Below the pieces are notes generated by a model. It was not told where the DNA came from. It searched no databases and worked only from the letters and a program-made list of their open reading frames with translations. Positions 25,871 through 33,793 of a stretch of DNA of 39,350 nucleotides are shown one piece after another. The stretch's first letter is position 1. The number at the start of each line of letters is the position of its first letter. The position numbers and the translations under genes were made by a program. Origin of the DNA: Candidatus Aphodenecus pullistercoris (GTDB lineage Bacteria; Spirochaetota; Spirochaetia; Sphaerochaetales; Sphaerochaetaceae); NCBI GenBank assembly GCA_017694495.1, contig JADIMU010000041.1, forward strand, positions 1 to 39,350, in the 5' to 3' direction.

Positions 25871-27513
25871 TTCCCTTCCCTCCTTCTGTAGCTTCCGATG
25901 GCTCCAGCAATCCTCGCATATGAGGCGAGCGAGAACTTCGGTTTCCTGTCGCTTGTGAACAGGCCGTTGATCTCGGCCTCCACATCATACAGCTGGGTCA
26001 GGCAGAAACCGATGAATGGACACAGCGAGAGCGCGTCTATCAGCGAGACTAGACGCTGGACATAGTCCTCCTCACTCTTCACTGGAGGCCATTTGAGCCA
26101 GGCCTCATCCTGCTTTGGAAAGAGGCCGGAGGGAAAGTTTTCAGGGTCATAGTATGTCCCGCCGAATTCGCTCATGAAAAGCGGAACCTTGCCGTCGTAG
26201 CCATACCTTCCCCTGTACTGGTCGTGGCCAAGTGAGCCCAAAGGCCCTTGGTAGTTGTCGACCAGGACCTGGGCATCCTGCTCATAGTCGTGGATGTCGT
26301 AGATGTCAGTCACGACATGGTAGAATCCACTTGTGTCTATCACGGGCCGCGAGGGGTCGAGCTGTCTGGTCAGTTCATACACCTTCCGGATCAGCTCATC
26401 ATTCTGTCCAATCACCGTCTCGTTGAAAGGTACGTGACAGATGACGGAAGGATGGGAAGAAGCCCTGGTGACGCACTCTGACCACTCCTTTGCCATGATG
26501 TCGAAAGTGTCCATCGAAGTGGAATCAAGTCCCCAGGAAGGGTACTCGTTGAAGACGAGGAAGCCGAGACGGTCTGCAAGTACGAGATAAGCCTCAGGGA
26601 AGACCTTCTCATGCAGCCGCGCTCCATTGAAGCCGAGCGATTTCGCGAGCCTGATGTCTCGTTCGAACTCCTCCTCTCCTGTGGGAGTGTAGATTCCATC
26701 CCCGTAATAGCCCTGGTCCATGACGAGGGCAAGCACAGTCCGCTTTCCGTTGATGTGGATTCCATCTGTCGACCAGGTCAGGCTCCTGAAGCCGAAATGG
26801 CCTGAGACGGAGTCCTCGCCGAGTCTGACTTCATAGCTGTAGAGCTGAGGATCGTCAGGGCTCCACAGTCGTGGGTCATCCACACGATGGTGGATGTGGA
26901 GATGGGTGTCGTCGGAGGCTGACCTCTCCACCTCCACTCCATCGACCAGCAGGACGGCTTCGCATTCCGCCCTGCCGCTGAGGCTGATGAAGAAGTCCAC
27001 ATTACCGTCCGCATTGGACGAGTCGACCCTCAGATCCTGGATGTGCACATCGGCCCGCTCCTCGATCCAGACGCTCTGCCATATGCCTGTCACCCTCGTA
27101 TAGAAACAGCCATGGGGGTCGGGATCGACACACTGCTTTCCCCTTGGCTGGTTCACCTGTGACACATCATCAATGACATCCAGGGACACTTCGTTCACGC
27201 CTTCGACGACGAATCGTGTGATGTCGAAGCTGAATGGACTGTAGCCACCCCTGTGCTGTCCCACCTCATGGCCATTCACTGACAAGACACACTTGTAGTC
27301 CACTGCCATGAAAGAAATTATGATGCGGCCATGTATTGGTGGAAGCTTCACGGAACGTGAATAGTTCAGACTCCTTACAAAGCCTTTGTATCCCACTCCG
27401 GACAGTGGACTCTCCACTGGATAGGGGACATTGATCTGACCTGAAAGCTCCTTCCCCTCCTGTGTGACCAGTCTGTACGACCACTTTCCATCAAGCGACA
27501 GTTTCTCCCTCAT
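25867..27513 (-). CDS. Glycoside hydrolase family 2 enzyme
   Basis: A 548-residue GH2 family protein (beta-galactosidase, beta-glucuronidase, beta-mannosidase group). Domains in order: an N-terminal sugar-binding jelly roll (about 1-150, with GYSPFSFDITRFVVEGVNEV), an Ig-like domain (about 160-255, to FGFRSLTWSTDGIHINGK) and a TIM barrel. The acid/base Glu is in CHVPFNETVIG near 363 and the nucleophile Glu in PLFMSEFGGTYY near 448. The start at 27513 follows AAGGAG in the permease 3' end; a longer frame overlaps that permease. There is no signal peptide, so it works on imported oligosaccharides. The exact sugar cannot be read from sequence. Confidence 0.9.
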   Translation of the reverse strand: MREKLSLDGKWSYRLVTQEGKELSGQINVPYPVESPLSGVGYKGFVRSLNYSRSVKLPPIHGRIIISFMAVDYKCVLSVNGHEVGQHRGGYSPFSFDITRFVVEGVNEVSLDVIDDVSQVNQPRGKQCVDPDPHGCFYTRVTGIWQSVWIEERADVHIQDLRVDSSNADGNVDFFISLSGRAECEAVLLVDGVEVERSASDDTHLHIHHRVDDPRLWSPDDPQLYSYEVRLGEDSVSGHFGFRSLTWSTDGIHINGKRTVLALVMDQGYYGDGIYTPTGEEEFERDIRLAKSLGFNGARLHEKVFPEAYLVLADRLGFLVFNEYPSWGLDSTSMDTFDIMAKEWSECVTRASSHPSVICHVPFNETVIGQNDELIRKVYELTRQLDPSRPVIDTSGFYHVVTDIYDIHDYEQDAQVLVDNYQGPLGSLGHDQYRGRYGYDGKVPLFMSEFGGTYYDPENFPSGLFPKQDEAWLKWPPVKSEEDYVQRLVSLIDALSLCPFIGFCLTQLYDVEAEINGLFTSDRKPKFSLASYARIAGAIGSYRRREGK

Positions 27514-27520
27514 ATCCCTT

Positions 27521-28351
27521 TCACTCCTTGATTCCACCAGCATTGACACCCTCGATCAGATACTTCTGACCTGCGACGTAGAAGATGACGGTCGGAACGA
27601 TCACTATCGTCAGCGCCGCGAAGAGGGCACCCCAGTCCGTCGCATAGCGCTGCGCCTCAAACAGCGTCGCGATGCCGACCGGAATCGTCTGTTTGCCTGG
27701 ATCCGTAATCAGGACCAGCGCGACAGCATACTCGTTGAATGCGTTCATCGCATCCAGAAGGATGACTGTGAACAGTCCGCTCTTCGAGAGCGGCACAATG
27801 ATGGAGACGAGGATGCGCAGCAGTCCTGCGCCATCCATCTCGGCCGCCTCCTCATAGGACTTGGGTATGCCCACCATATAGCCTGACAACAGGAAGATCG
27901 AGAATGGATAGAGCATCGCCGCATAGACAAGGGTAAGAGAGATGCGGCTGTTGAGCATGCCCAGTGAACTGAGGAACGAGAAGAGCGGAATCATGATCAG
28001 CGACACTGGAACGAAGATCAGCGACATGAAGAAGATCCTGACGAGACGCCGACCGGGGAAGCGGAAACGCGCCAGGACATAGGAGGCCGGCACAGTGAAG
28101 ACGACGACCAGGGCGAGCGTCAGGACGACGACGATCAGCGAAGAGAGGAAGTTGCCCAGTATGTTGGACTTCTCAAGCGCCCTGAGGTAGTTGTCGAAAC
28201 TTATGTGCGATGGCAGCGAGAAGGGGTCTGCCAGGAACTCCGTATTCGTCTTGAAGGACGAGAGGATGCTCCACAGGAAGGGATAGATGACGATGAGTGT
28301 GACAAGCACCATGAAGATGCGCAACACGATTCTGGAGGCTCTGATCCTCAT
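27521..28351 (-). CDS. Carbohydrate ABC transporter permease (MalG/UgpE type)
   Basis: A 276-residue inner-membrane permease with six predicted helices. It begins with a typical N-terminal helix (VLRIFMVLVTLIVIYPFLWSI) followed by SSFKTNTEFLADPF. The ATPase-docking EAA loop is SYEEAAEMDGAGLLRILVS followed by IIVPLSKSG. It is the second permease of the operon and overlaps the first by four bases (ATGA). With its partner it forms the channel for the sugar delivered by the binding protein. No ATPase gene is in the operon. Confidence 0.93.
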   Translation of the reverse strand: MRIRASRIVLRIFMVLVTLIVIYPFLWSILSSFKTNTEFLADPFSLPSHISFDNYLRALEKSNILGNFLSSLIVVVLTLALVVVFTVPASYVLARFRFPGRRLVRIFFMSLIFVPVSLIMIPLFSFLSSLGMLNSRISLTLVYAAMLYPFSIFLLSGYMVGIPKSYEEAAEMDGAGLLRILVSIIVPLSKSGLFTVILLDAMNAFNEYAVALVLITDPGKQTIPVGIATLFEAQRYATDWGALFAALTIVIVPTVIFYVAGQKYLIEGVNAGGIKE

Positions 28352-29241
28352 CCTTCCGCCCTCCTCTGCACTTTCTGCACGACGATGGAAAGGATGATAG
28401 TGAAGCCCAGCGTAAAGACTGTCATGGCCATCGCATAGCCGAAGTTTCCATTCGTCATGCCCTGATTGTAGATGTATTTCAACAGGACGAGGGATGCGTT
28501 GTTCGGGCCTCCGTTCGTCATGATTGTCGTCAAAGTGAAGCTGAGATTGAGCGTTCCGGACATCGAGAGGATCAGGGTGATGATTATGATCCCACTGATC
28601 TCAGGCAAAGTGATGCAGAAGAACTGCCTGATTGCCGAAGCTCCGTCTATGGTCGCCGCCTCGTAGTAGTCGCGGCTTATCGAACTGATAGCCGCAAGCA
28701 GCATCACCATGTAGTATCCCGCCGCCTGCCAGACCAGAGTGAAGCCGACGGATGCGAGCGCAGTCGAAGCGTCCCCGAGCCAGGAATGTTTCAAGGCGGA
28801 CAGGTGCAGAGCGTCGAGCATCGTGTTCACCAGACCAAGTGTCGGATGGAAGATGAACGACCAGACGATGGCGACGACAGTAAGCGAGATGATGCTCGGG
28901 AAGAAGAAGACTGTGCGGTAGAAGGCGGCCTCCTTGAGCCCTGAGCGGTTGAGTATCTCGGCAAGGACCAGGCTGACCGCTATCGTCACCACAGGCACCG
29001 CCACAAGCAGCACCAGCGTGTTGACGAAGGCCTTGATGAAGACCTGGTCGCTGAACATGTAGCGATAGTTCTCGAGACCGATGAAATCCACTCCACCGAT
29101 GCCAAGTGCGTTGGCATCGGTGAAGGAAAGGAAGAAGGCGCGTATGGCGGGAACCGCCAGAAAGGCGATTGTGATCACCAATGGAGGGAAAAGCGCCACA
29201 ATCGTGAAAATGGCTCTTCCCATGTTCTTTGCCTTTGGCAT
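28348..29241 (-). CDS. Carbohydrate ABC transporter permease (MalF/UgpA type)
   Basis: A 297-residue permease with about six helices. The region FLAVPAIRAFFLSFTDANA near the first helix is typical of MalF/UgpA-type subunits. The EAA loop is YYEAATIDGASAIRQFFCI followed by TLPEISG. The ATG at 29241 is chosen because GGAGG lies upstream and the protein then begins with charged residues and a first membrane helix; a longer upstream frame overlaps the binding-protein gene. It lies 20 bases after that gene's stop. Confidence 0.92.
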   Translation of the reverse strand: MPKAKNMGRAIFTIVALFPPLVITIAFLAVPAIRAFFLSFTDANALGIGGVDFIGLENYRYMFSDQVFIKAFVNTLVLLVAVPVVTIAVSLVLAEILNRSGLKEAAFYRTVFFFPSIISLTVVAIVWSFIFHPTLGLVNTMLDALHLSALKHSWLGDASTALASVGFTLVWQAAGYYMVMLLAAISSISRDYYEAATIDGASAIRQFFCITLPEISGIIIITLILSMSGTLNLSFTLTTIMTNGGPNNASLVLLKYIYNQGMTNGNFGYAMAMTVFTLGFTIILSIVVQKVQRRAEG

Positions 29242-29261
29242 TTCCCACCTCCGCTCCATTT

Positions 29262-30611
29262 CTACATGTAGCTTCTGATCTCGGCGTAGGCCGCCTCGAT
29301 CTGGTCGACCCACTGGTCGATCGTCATCCTTCCGGAAAGCACGTCGGGAACAGGGTTCCAGATCACATCGTTGGGGATGACGTTGCATCCATCAGGCACG
29401 GCATCCAGTACTGCGACGACTGTGGAGACTGAAGGATCGTTGTTGACGCTGTACATCTGATACACTTCATCGCTGACGATGCCCTCGACCATCTCAAGCG
29501 CGTCAGCAAGGGCATAGACGCCATTCGACTTCTCGGCGAAGAGCTTGACGGACTCTTCGCTGTAGAGGAAGCGGAGGAACTCCTTCGCCAGATCCTGGTC
29601 CTTGGCCTCGGCCGGGATGATGAAGGTGTCGCCATCATTCCTGATGAAGCTCGACTCGTCGTCACTGACAGTCGGTGCGGGAGCCATTGCGAACTCGAAG
29701 CCTTCAGTTCTAGGAGCATCAGCCATCTCGCTTGCAACCCAGTTTCCTGTAGAGATGAAGAGCGCATGGTCCATCATGAGCTCGCTCTGGCTCTGGGTAT
29801 GGTTAAGGGCCTCGGAACCGGGAAGGATGTAGCCCTGCCCAGCCTTTACGAAGGCCTCGAGGACCTCTCTGACCTCAGGATTGTCCCAGCTTCCCTCCTC
29901 GTAGCTCATCATCGCGTTGACGGCATCCACGCCACAGTGGGCCGCGACCGCTGCGAAGAGCATGTGCTCCCAGTAATAGGGGTAGATACCAGGATAGGTG
30001 AAGAGGCTGATGCCCTGCTTCGCCGCCTCATCGCCGAGCGCATAGAACTCGTCCCATGTCTTCGGCAGGCTCCAGCCGTTCTTCTCGAAGAGCGTCTTGT
30101 TGTAGACGAGTCCGGTCGGTCCGCAGTTGAAAGGAGCGAAGTAGATCCTTCCATCGCCGTATGGAGCGTACTTGCGGCTGTCCAGAAGGCCATTCATCAT
30201 CTGTTCGCGCACAGTGACCGACGGATCGTCGTATGATGGCCCATCGAAGACATCTGTGATGTCCGCGATCGCATGCTCCCTTTTCATCGTCGTGATGAGG
30301 CCCTGAGTGTCGTTGCCGTTGCAGCACATGAAGTCCGGCCAGTTTCCGGCCGCAATCTGCGGCGTGATGATCTGTCCGATGGTTGGACTGATCTGCATGT
30401 TGACAGTCACTCCAGGATGGGACTCTTCGAAGAGCTCTACGATCTCGTACCAGTACTCGTCACCGTAGCCGCCACCGAAGACGGCGATGTCCAGCACCTG
30501 GTCATCCGAGCTCGTAGTCTCGCTGCTGGGTGAGGCGCAAAGCGCGAGCGGCGCGAAGAGCATCATGGCCAGCGCCAGCACCCATACAAGGTGATTCTTT
30601 CCTTTTTTCAT
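29262..30611 (-). CDS. Sugar ABC transporter substrate-binding protein (family 1)
   Basis: A 449-residue extracytoplasmic binding protein. The signal sequence is KKGKNHLVWVLALAMMLFA, followed by LALCASPSSE. A Cys sits in a near-lipobox (LALC), so a lipoprotein is possible though the -1 Leu is unusual. The mature protein resembles the family 1 sugar-binding fold, with VLDIAVFGGGYGDEYWYEIV, ELFEESHPGVTVNMQ and an N-terminal ligand-contact region NWPDFMCCNGNDTQ. GGAGGATG lies before the ATG (30611). It is the first gene of the sugar-use operon. The ligand is unknown; the GH2 and esterase genes suggest an acylated oligosaccharide. Confidence 0.92.
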   Translation of the reverse strand: MKKGKNHLVWVLALAMMLFAPLALCASPSSETTSSDDQVLDIAVFGGGYGDEYWYEIVELFEESHPGVTVNMQISPTIGQIITPQIAAGNWPDFMCCNGNDTQGLITTMKREHAIADITDVFDGPSYDDPSVTVREQMMNGLLDSRKYAPYGDGRIYFAPFNCGPTGLVYNKTLFEKNGWSLPKTWDEFYALGDEAAKQGISLFTYPGIYPYYWEHMLFAAVAAHCGVDAVNAMMSYEEGSWDNPEVREVLEAFVKAGQGYILPGSEALNHTQSQSELMMDHALFISTGNWVASEMADAPRTEGFEFAMAPAPTVSDDESSFIRNDGDTFIIPAEAKDQDLAKEFLRFLYSEESVKLFAEKSNGVYALADALEMVEGIVSDEVYQMYSVNNDPSVSTVVAVLDAVPDGCNVIPNDVIWNPVPDVLSGRMTIDQWVDQIEAAYAEIRSYM

Positions 30612-30676
30612 CACATCCTCCTTGCTTTGGATACCTGATGTTAAGCACCAAAATGTGCTGTTTGCAACATAAAATA

Positions 30677-30705
30677 ACATAATTCTTGAAAAATATTTTT
30701 TGCAA
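30677..30705 (-). promoter_or_regulatory. Sugar-operon promoter
   Basis: Minus-strand TTGCAA (30705-30700) and TTATGT (30682-30677) with a 17-base spacer, followed by a ~60-base leader to the binding-protein ATG. The operator-like palindrome overlaps its -35 box. Confidence 0.45.
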
Positions 30706-30725
30706 ATCGCGAAAAATCGCGATTT
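30704..30725. promoter_or_regulatory. Palindromic operator between sugar operon and regulator
   Basis: Perfect 9-base arms AAATCGCGA and TCGCGATTT around AAAA, in the 153-base gap between divergent genes. It touches the -35 box of the sugar operon and lies upstream of the regulator's extended -10. Binding by the neighbouring ArsR-type regulator is the simplest explanation. Confidence 0.65.
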
Positions 30726-30749
30726 TCAACTAGTTTAATCCAGTTTTTC

Positions 30750-30758
30750 TGTTATAAT
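30750..30758 (+). promoter_or_regulatory. Extended -10 promoter of the regulator, predicting a leaderless mRNA
   Basis: TG at 30750-30751, one base, then TATAAT at 30753-30758. Only six bases separate it from the ATG at 30765, and no SD is present, so transcription should start at or beside the A of ATG. Confidence 0.6.
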
Positions 30759-30764
30759 GCCAGC

Positions 30765-31685
30765 ATGGCACGCAACGAGAGACTCAACATAGAAGACAGG
30801 GCCAAAGTAAGGAAGATCGCCAAGGCGCTCGCGAACGAAGAAAGGCTGGACATAATCTCGCATCTTGTGAACACGAGCCTGAACATCAGCGAGATAGCCC
30901 AGCTCGTAGGCATTCCGCAGTCCACCGCAGCCTTGCACATCCGTGTCCTCGAGGATGCGGGAATCATCCAGAGCGAGATGCTTCCTGGCGAGAGGGGCAC
31001 CATGAAGCTGTGCTCAAGGACGATGGACAAGATCGAGATCGGCCTTGTCGAGGGCAGAAGGAAGAACTTCTCCACATCCGTGTCCATGCCAGTAGGAGCC
31101 TTCACGGACTGTGAGATACACCCGACCTGTGGAATGTGCTCCGCGAATGAGATCATCAGCTGCGACAACGCTCCATCGGAATTCTTCATTCCGGAGCGCA
31201 TGAACGCCGAACTTGTCTGGACAAGCAGCGGCTTCATCGAATACTCGTTCCCCATCCCTGTCGAAGGCCTCAACAAGAAGCCCAAACGTCTCATCTTCAC
31301 CTTCGAAGCCTCGAGCGAAGCGCCCTTCTACAACGAGGACTGGCCCAGCGACATCACAATCTGGGTCAATGACATCGAAGCGGCCACCTTCACCTGCCCT
31401 GGCGACTACGGCAAGAGGCGTGGAAGGATCACTCCAATCTGGTGGAACGCGAGCCAGTTCGGCCTCCTGTACACGCTTGAGCTGACAAGCGTCGGCACGA
31501 TACTCAACCGCATCCGCCAGAGCGAGCTCACCATTGACGACTACGGACTGGACAAGGTCTCGAACTCGATCAAGATCAGGATCGGAAACAAGGACGACGC
31601 CGTGAACAAAAGAGGCTTCAATCTCTATGGCAAACACTTTGGCGACTATGAGCAGGACCTTGTGCTCTCCCTCGTCTTCGACTGA
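30765..31685 (+). CDS. ArsR-type winged-helix regulator of the sugar locus
   Basis: A 306-residue regulator. Residues 1-75 are an ArsR-like winged helix (IAKALANEERLDIISHLV, SEIAQLVGIPQSTAALHIRV and LEDAGIIQSEMLPG). The larger C-terminal part is a beta-rich domain with the conserved PTCGMCSANEIISCDN, FFIPERMNAELVWTSSGFIEY and WPSDITIWVND segments found in regulators beside sugar ABC transporters; it probably senses the sugar. It is divergent from the binding-protein gene, and the palindrome at 30704-30725 is the likely operator. There is no SD; see the leaderless promoter entry. Confidence 0.85.
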   Translation: MARNERLNIEDRAKVRKIAKALANEERLDIISHLVNTSLNISEIAQLVGIPQSTAALHIRVLEDAGIIQSEMLPGERGTMKLCSRTMDKIEIGLVEGRRKNFSTSVSMPVGAFTDCEIHPTCGMCSANEIISCDNAPSEFFIPERMNAELVWTSSGFIEYSFPIPVEGLNKKPKRLIFTFEASSEAPFYNEDWPSDITIWVNDIEAATFTCPGDYGKRRGRITPIWWNASQFGLLYTLELTSVGTILNRIRQSELTIDDYGLDKVSNSIKIRIGNKDDAVNKRGFNLYGKHFGDYEQDLVLSLVFD

Positions 31686-31739
31686 CAACGGGTGGATGGC
31701 CTTTCGCAGTGCAGCACATCTCATAAATTATCATTGTTG

Positions 31740-31789
31740 AATGATATCATAAACAATGAGAATTCACATATAATGATATCACAAACAAT
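31740..31789. repeat. Pair of 18-base direct repeats
   Basis: AATGATATCATAAACAAT (31740-31757) and AATGATATCACAAACAAT (31772-31789) differ at one base and start 32 bases apart, about three helical turns. Each holds TGATATCA. They lie between two convergent genes, so a promoter role is not obvious. Confidence 0.7.
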
Positions 31790-31884
31790 TAAATTAAATA
31801 TTTTTTATACTGTATTTAAAAGCTATTCCTGATAAGCTCAATTCAAACTATCAGAAAACCATAATTGAGTTTTGAATTCCAATA

Positions 31885-32355
31885 TCATTTTTGAAGCCTT
31901 TCAATCATCTTTCCGATTGTTCTCATTTGAGTCCTTACGAAGAAGAAAGTCTTCTTGTGCTGTTCCTCAGCAAGTACGCTACGATAATCATATACATCTA
32001 CATAGCGGTACTTCTGATACTCGCCCCTGAACTCCGGTGGACCATTAGCAGGATCCGGCTTCACATCGACGAGTGCAAGATAGAGGATCCACTTGTAGCG
32101 CCAGGCGCCAAGAGTCATGACTGGACGTTTCTGGATGGATGAACGTTCAAGTCGTATGCCGGTCTCCTCGTAGAACTCCCGCAAGGCGGTATCGAGAAGG
32201 CTTGAATCCTTTCCTGGATCATAGCCTCCGCCCACGAAGGACCATACAGGCGGATGGACACGGAGTTGCATCAGCACCTCATTCCCGCAAACGAGTGCGA
32301 TGCCAGCTCCTCTGTATCCAACTTTGATATATTTCAGAAGTTTTGATATCGTCAA
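31885..32355 (-). CDS. NUDIX hydrolase
   Basis: A 156-residue NUDIX-fold protein. The Nudix box is GGYDPGKDSSLLDTALREF followed by YEETGI, matching G-x5-E-x7-RE-U-x-EE-x-G-U except that the first Glu is Asp; the metal-binding REFYEE is intact. Family members hydrolyse nucleoside diphosphates linked to another group; the substrate here is unknown. The start is TTG 32355 with no convincing SD, so the N-terminus is uncertain. The start overlaps a motif shared with the ParA upstream region. AT-rich surroundings suggest accessory DNA. Confidence 0.85.
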   Translation of the reverse strand: MTISKLLKYIKVGYRGAGIALVCGNEVLMQLRVHPPVWSFVGGGYDPGKDSSLLDTALREFYEETGIRLERSSIQKRPVMTLGAWRYKWILYLALVDVKPDPANGPPEFRGEYQKYRYVDVYDYRSVLAEEQHKKTFFFVRTQMRTIGKMIERLQK

Positions 32356-32455
32356 AATATCAGAAGAAGTGAAATCTGCTAGAAAACAACTGCCAATTTA
32401 GTATTGAACACATTTAAAAACAGTCGAAAAGAATATTCCAACTATTCAAAAATGA

Positions 32456-32692
32456 TCAATTATCAGCATATTTCCTATAGAATTCCTTGAGTGCGAATCT
32501 GATGCCCGCAGCCCAACCGAGGCCCATATCGTCGAAGACAACCTCAAGCTGCTCCTTGAAGGTCGGCTCAATCGAGAAGGTCGTCAGAATCTTCTTCTCC
32601 TTACCTTCCCTTCTCGAGAAGACTTCTTTCGCCTTCTTCTCGCTCAGGCTCTCTTCCCTTCCATTGATTTCGTCGTTCTTCTTGAGCGCCAT
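32456..32692 (-). CDS. Small ribbon-helix-helix-like partner of ParA
   Basis: A 78-residue charged protein immediately downstream of parA (gap of 16 bases), with GGGAGGAG before the ATG at 32692. The N-terminal half is Lys/Glu-rich and disordered-looking. The C-terminal half (KKILTTFSIEPTFKEQLEV, then two helices) fits a ribbon-helix-helix fold. Size, position and fold match the ParG-type centromere-binding protein of type Ib partition systems, but this is inferred. Confidence 0.65.
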   Translation of the reverse strand: MALKKNDEINGREESLSEKKAKEVFSRREGKEKKILTTFSIEPTFKEQLEVVFDDMGLGWAAGIRFALKEFYRKYADN

Positions 32693-32708
32693 TGTCAAAC
32701 TCCTCCCA

Positions 32709-33476
32709 TTATGACCAGATATCTCTATACAACTCTTGGAAGACCTTTGCGGTGGCTTCCTTCATTCCTCGCCCCTTGACTTTGAAGAGCTGCGGCGCCG
32801 TTCCTGCCTCCTGGCTCTTCCTGAAAACCGGATCGACTGGTATCCGGTAGACTTTATAGTTTCCACTCTCCATCGCCGCTTCATAGATGTCTCTATGCTG
32901 CCGTATACGGGTATCGAACGAGTTTATGATTATCTTGTTGTGCCTTACGTTGGACCTGAGATTCTTCCTCAGCTTCTCGAGCTCGTGGATGAAGATCTCA
33001 AGACCGTCCAGGCTGAAGACCTCACTGGTCATCGGGGTGATGACCTCGTCACTGGCAATCAATGCAGAGCGCTCCAACATGCCAAGCCCCGGGGACAGAT
33101 CCAGCACGATATGGTCGAAGCTCTCACTGACTTCGTTGATCAGATCCTGCAGGACAAAGGGCTCTTCATTCAGCTTAGTCTCGGAATAGGACTTCAGAGT
33201 CCCTCCAATGCCGAATGTGGGCAAAAGATAGAGCTGTTTCAGTTTGGGAACTTCGACGATTGCATCAGAAACGTAGCAACGGCCCTGAAGCACATCGGCA
33301 AGTTCCCACTTGGGCGCCTTCTCCAGAAACCAGGAGGAGACGTTTCCCTGAGGATCGCAGTCGACGATCAATGTCTTCCTGTCGTTCAGAGCCGACTGAC
33401 AGGCAAGGGTACCGGAAATCGTAGTCTTGCCGACTCCGCCCTTCTGTAGATGGAAAGCCACTGTCTTCGTCAACAT
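32709..33476 (-). CDS. ParA family partition ATPase
   Basis: A 255-residue deviant Walker ATPase: KGGVGKTT at residues 12-19, VDCDPQGNVSSWF near 39 and DHIVLDLSPGLGMLERSALI near 115-135. It lacks the N-terminal helix-turn-helix of P1-type ParA, which fits the type Ib (ParF-like) or Soj-like short class. GAGGTG precedes the ATG. The following small gene is probably its DNA-binding partner. It may derive from a plasmid or integrated element, because the flanks are AT-rich and repeat-bearing, or position chromosomal cargo. No replication initiator is seen here. Confidence 0.9.
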   Translation of the reverse strand: MLTKTVAFHLQKGGVGKTTISGTLACQSALNDRKTLIVDCDPQGNVSSWFLEKAPKWELADVLQGRCYVSDAIVEVPKLKQLYLLPTFGIGGTLKSYSETKLNEEPFVLQDLINEVSESFDHIVLDLSPGLGMLERSALIASDEVITPMTSEVFSLDGLEIFIHELEKLRKNLRSNVRHNKIIINSFDTRIRQHRDIYEAAMESGNYKVYRIPVDPVFRKSQEAGTAPQLFKVKGRGMKEATAKVFQELYRDIWS

Positions 33477-33504
33477 CCTTGCACCTCACTAGAAACTGGG
33501 TACC

Positions 33505-33533
33505 ATTATAGGATGACGATTGAAACAAAGCAA
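33505..33533 (-). promoter_or_regulatory. parA promoter
   Basis: Minus-strand TTGCTT (33533-33528) and TATAAT (33510-33505) separated by 17 bases, about 29 bases before the ATG. TGATATCG and AAAATATCAGAA motifs lie just upstream (33537-33566). Confidence 0.65.
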
Positions 33534-33682
33534 GAATGATATCGAATGATTCTAAAAATATCAGAATATTGCGAACAGTTATCATATTCACTACGTCTAC
33601 TATATGATTTGAATATATTTATCATTTGTATATATAGGATAATCATTAAGTTTTCATTGAAGTATTCAATTTTTATATTTAT

Positions 33683-33708
33683 TTATAGTTCTAATTTTGG
33701 AACTATAA
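33683..33708. repeat. Inverted repeat in the parA-exoA gap
   Basis: Perfect 9-base arms TTATAGTTC and GAACTATAA with an 8-base loop, in AT-rich DNA. It could be an operator or a weak terminator. The rest of the 317-base gap holds only the two promoters described and no gene. Confidence 0.45.
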
Positions 33709-33757
33709 TTTTGATTTATTAAATGACTGCTTTCCCGTATTCCTGTCCACATCCACT

Positions 33758-33786
33758 TTCCCAGAACAGTGATTCAAGGCTAGAAT
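33758..33786 (+). promoter_or_regulatory. exoA promoter, predicting a leaderless mRNA
   Basis: TTCCCA (33758-33763), 17 bases, then TAGAAT (33781-33786), which ends seven bases before the exoA ATG. No SD is present. Confidence 0.5.
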
Positions 33787-33793
33787 TCCATCC

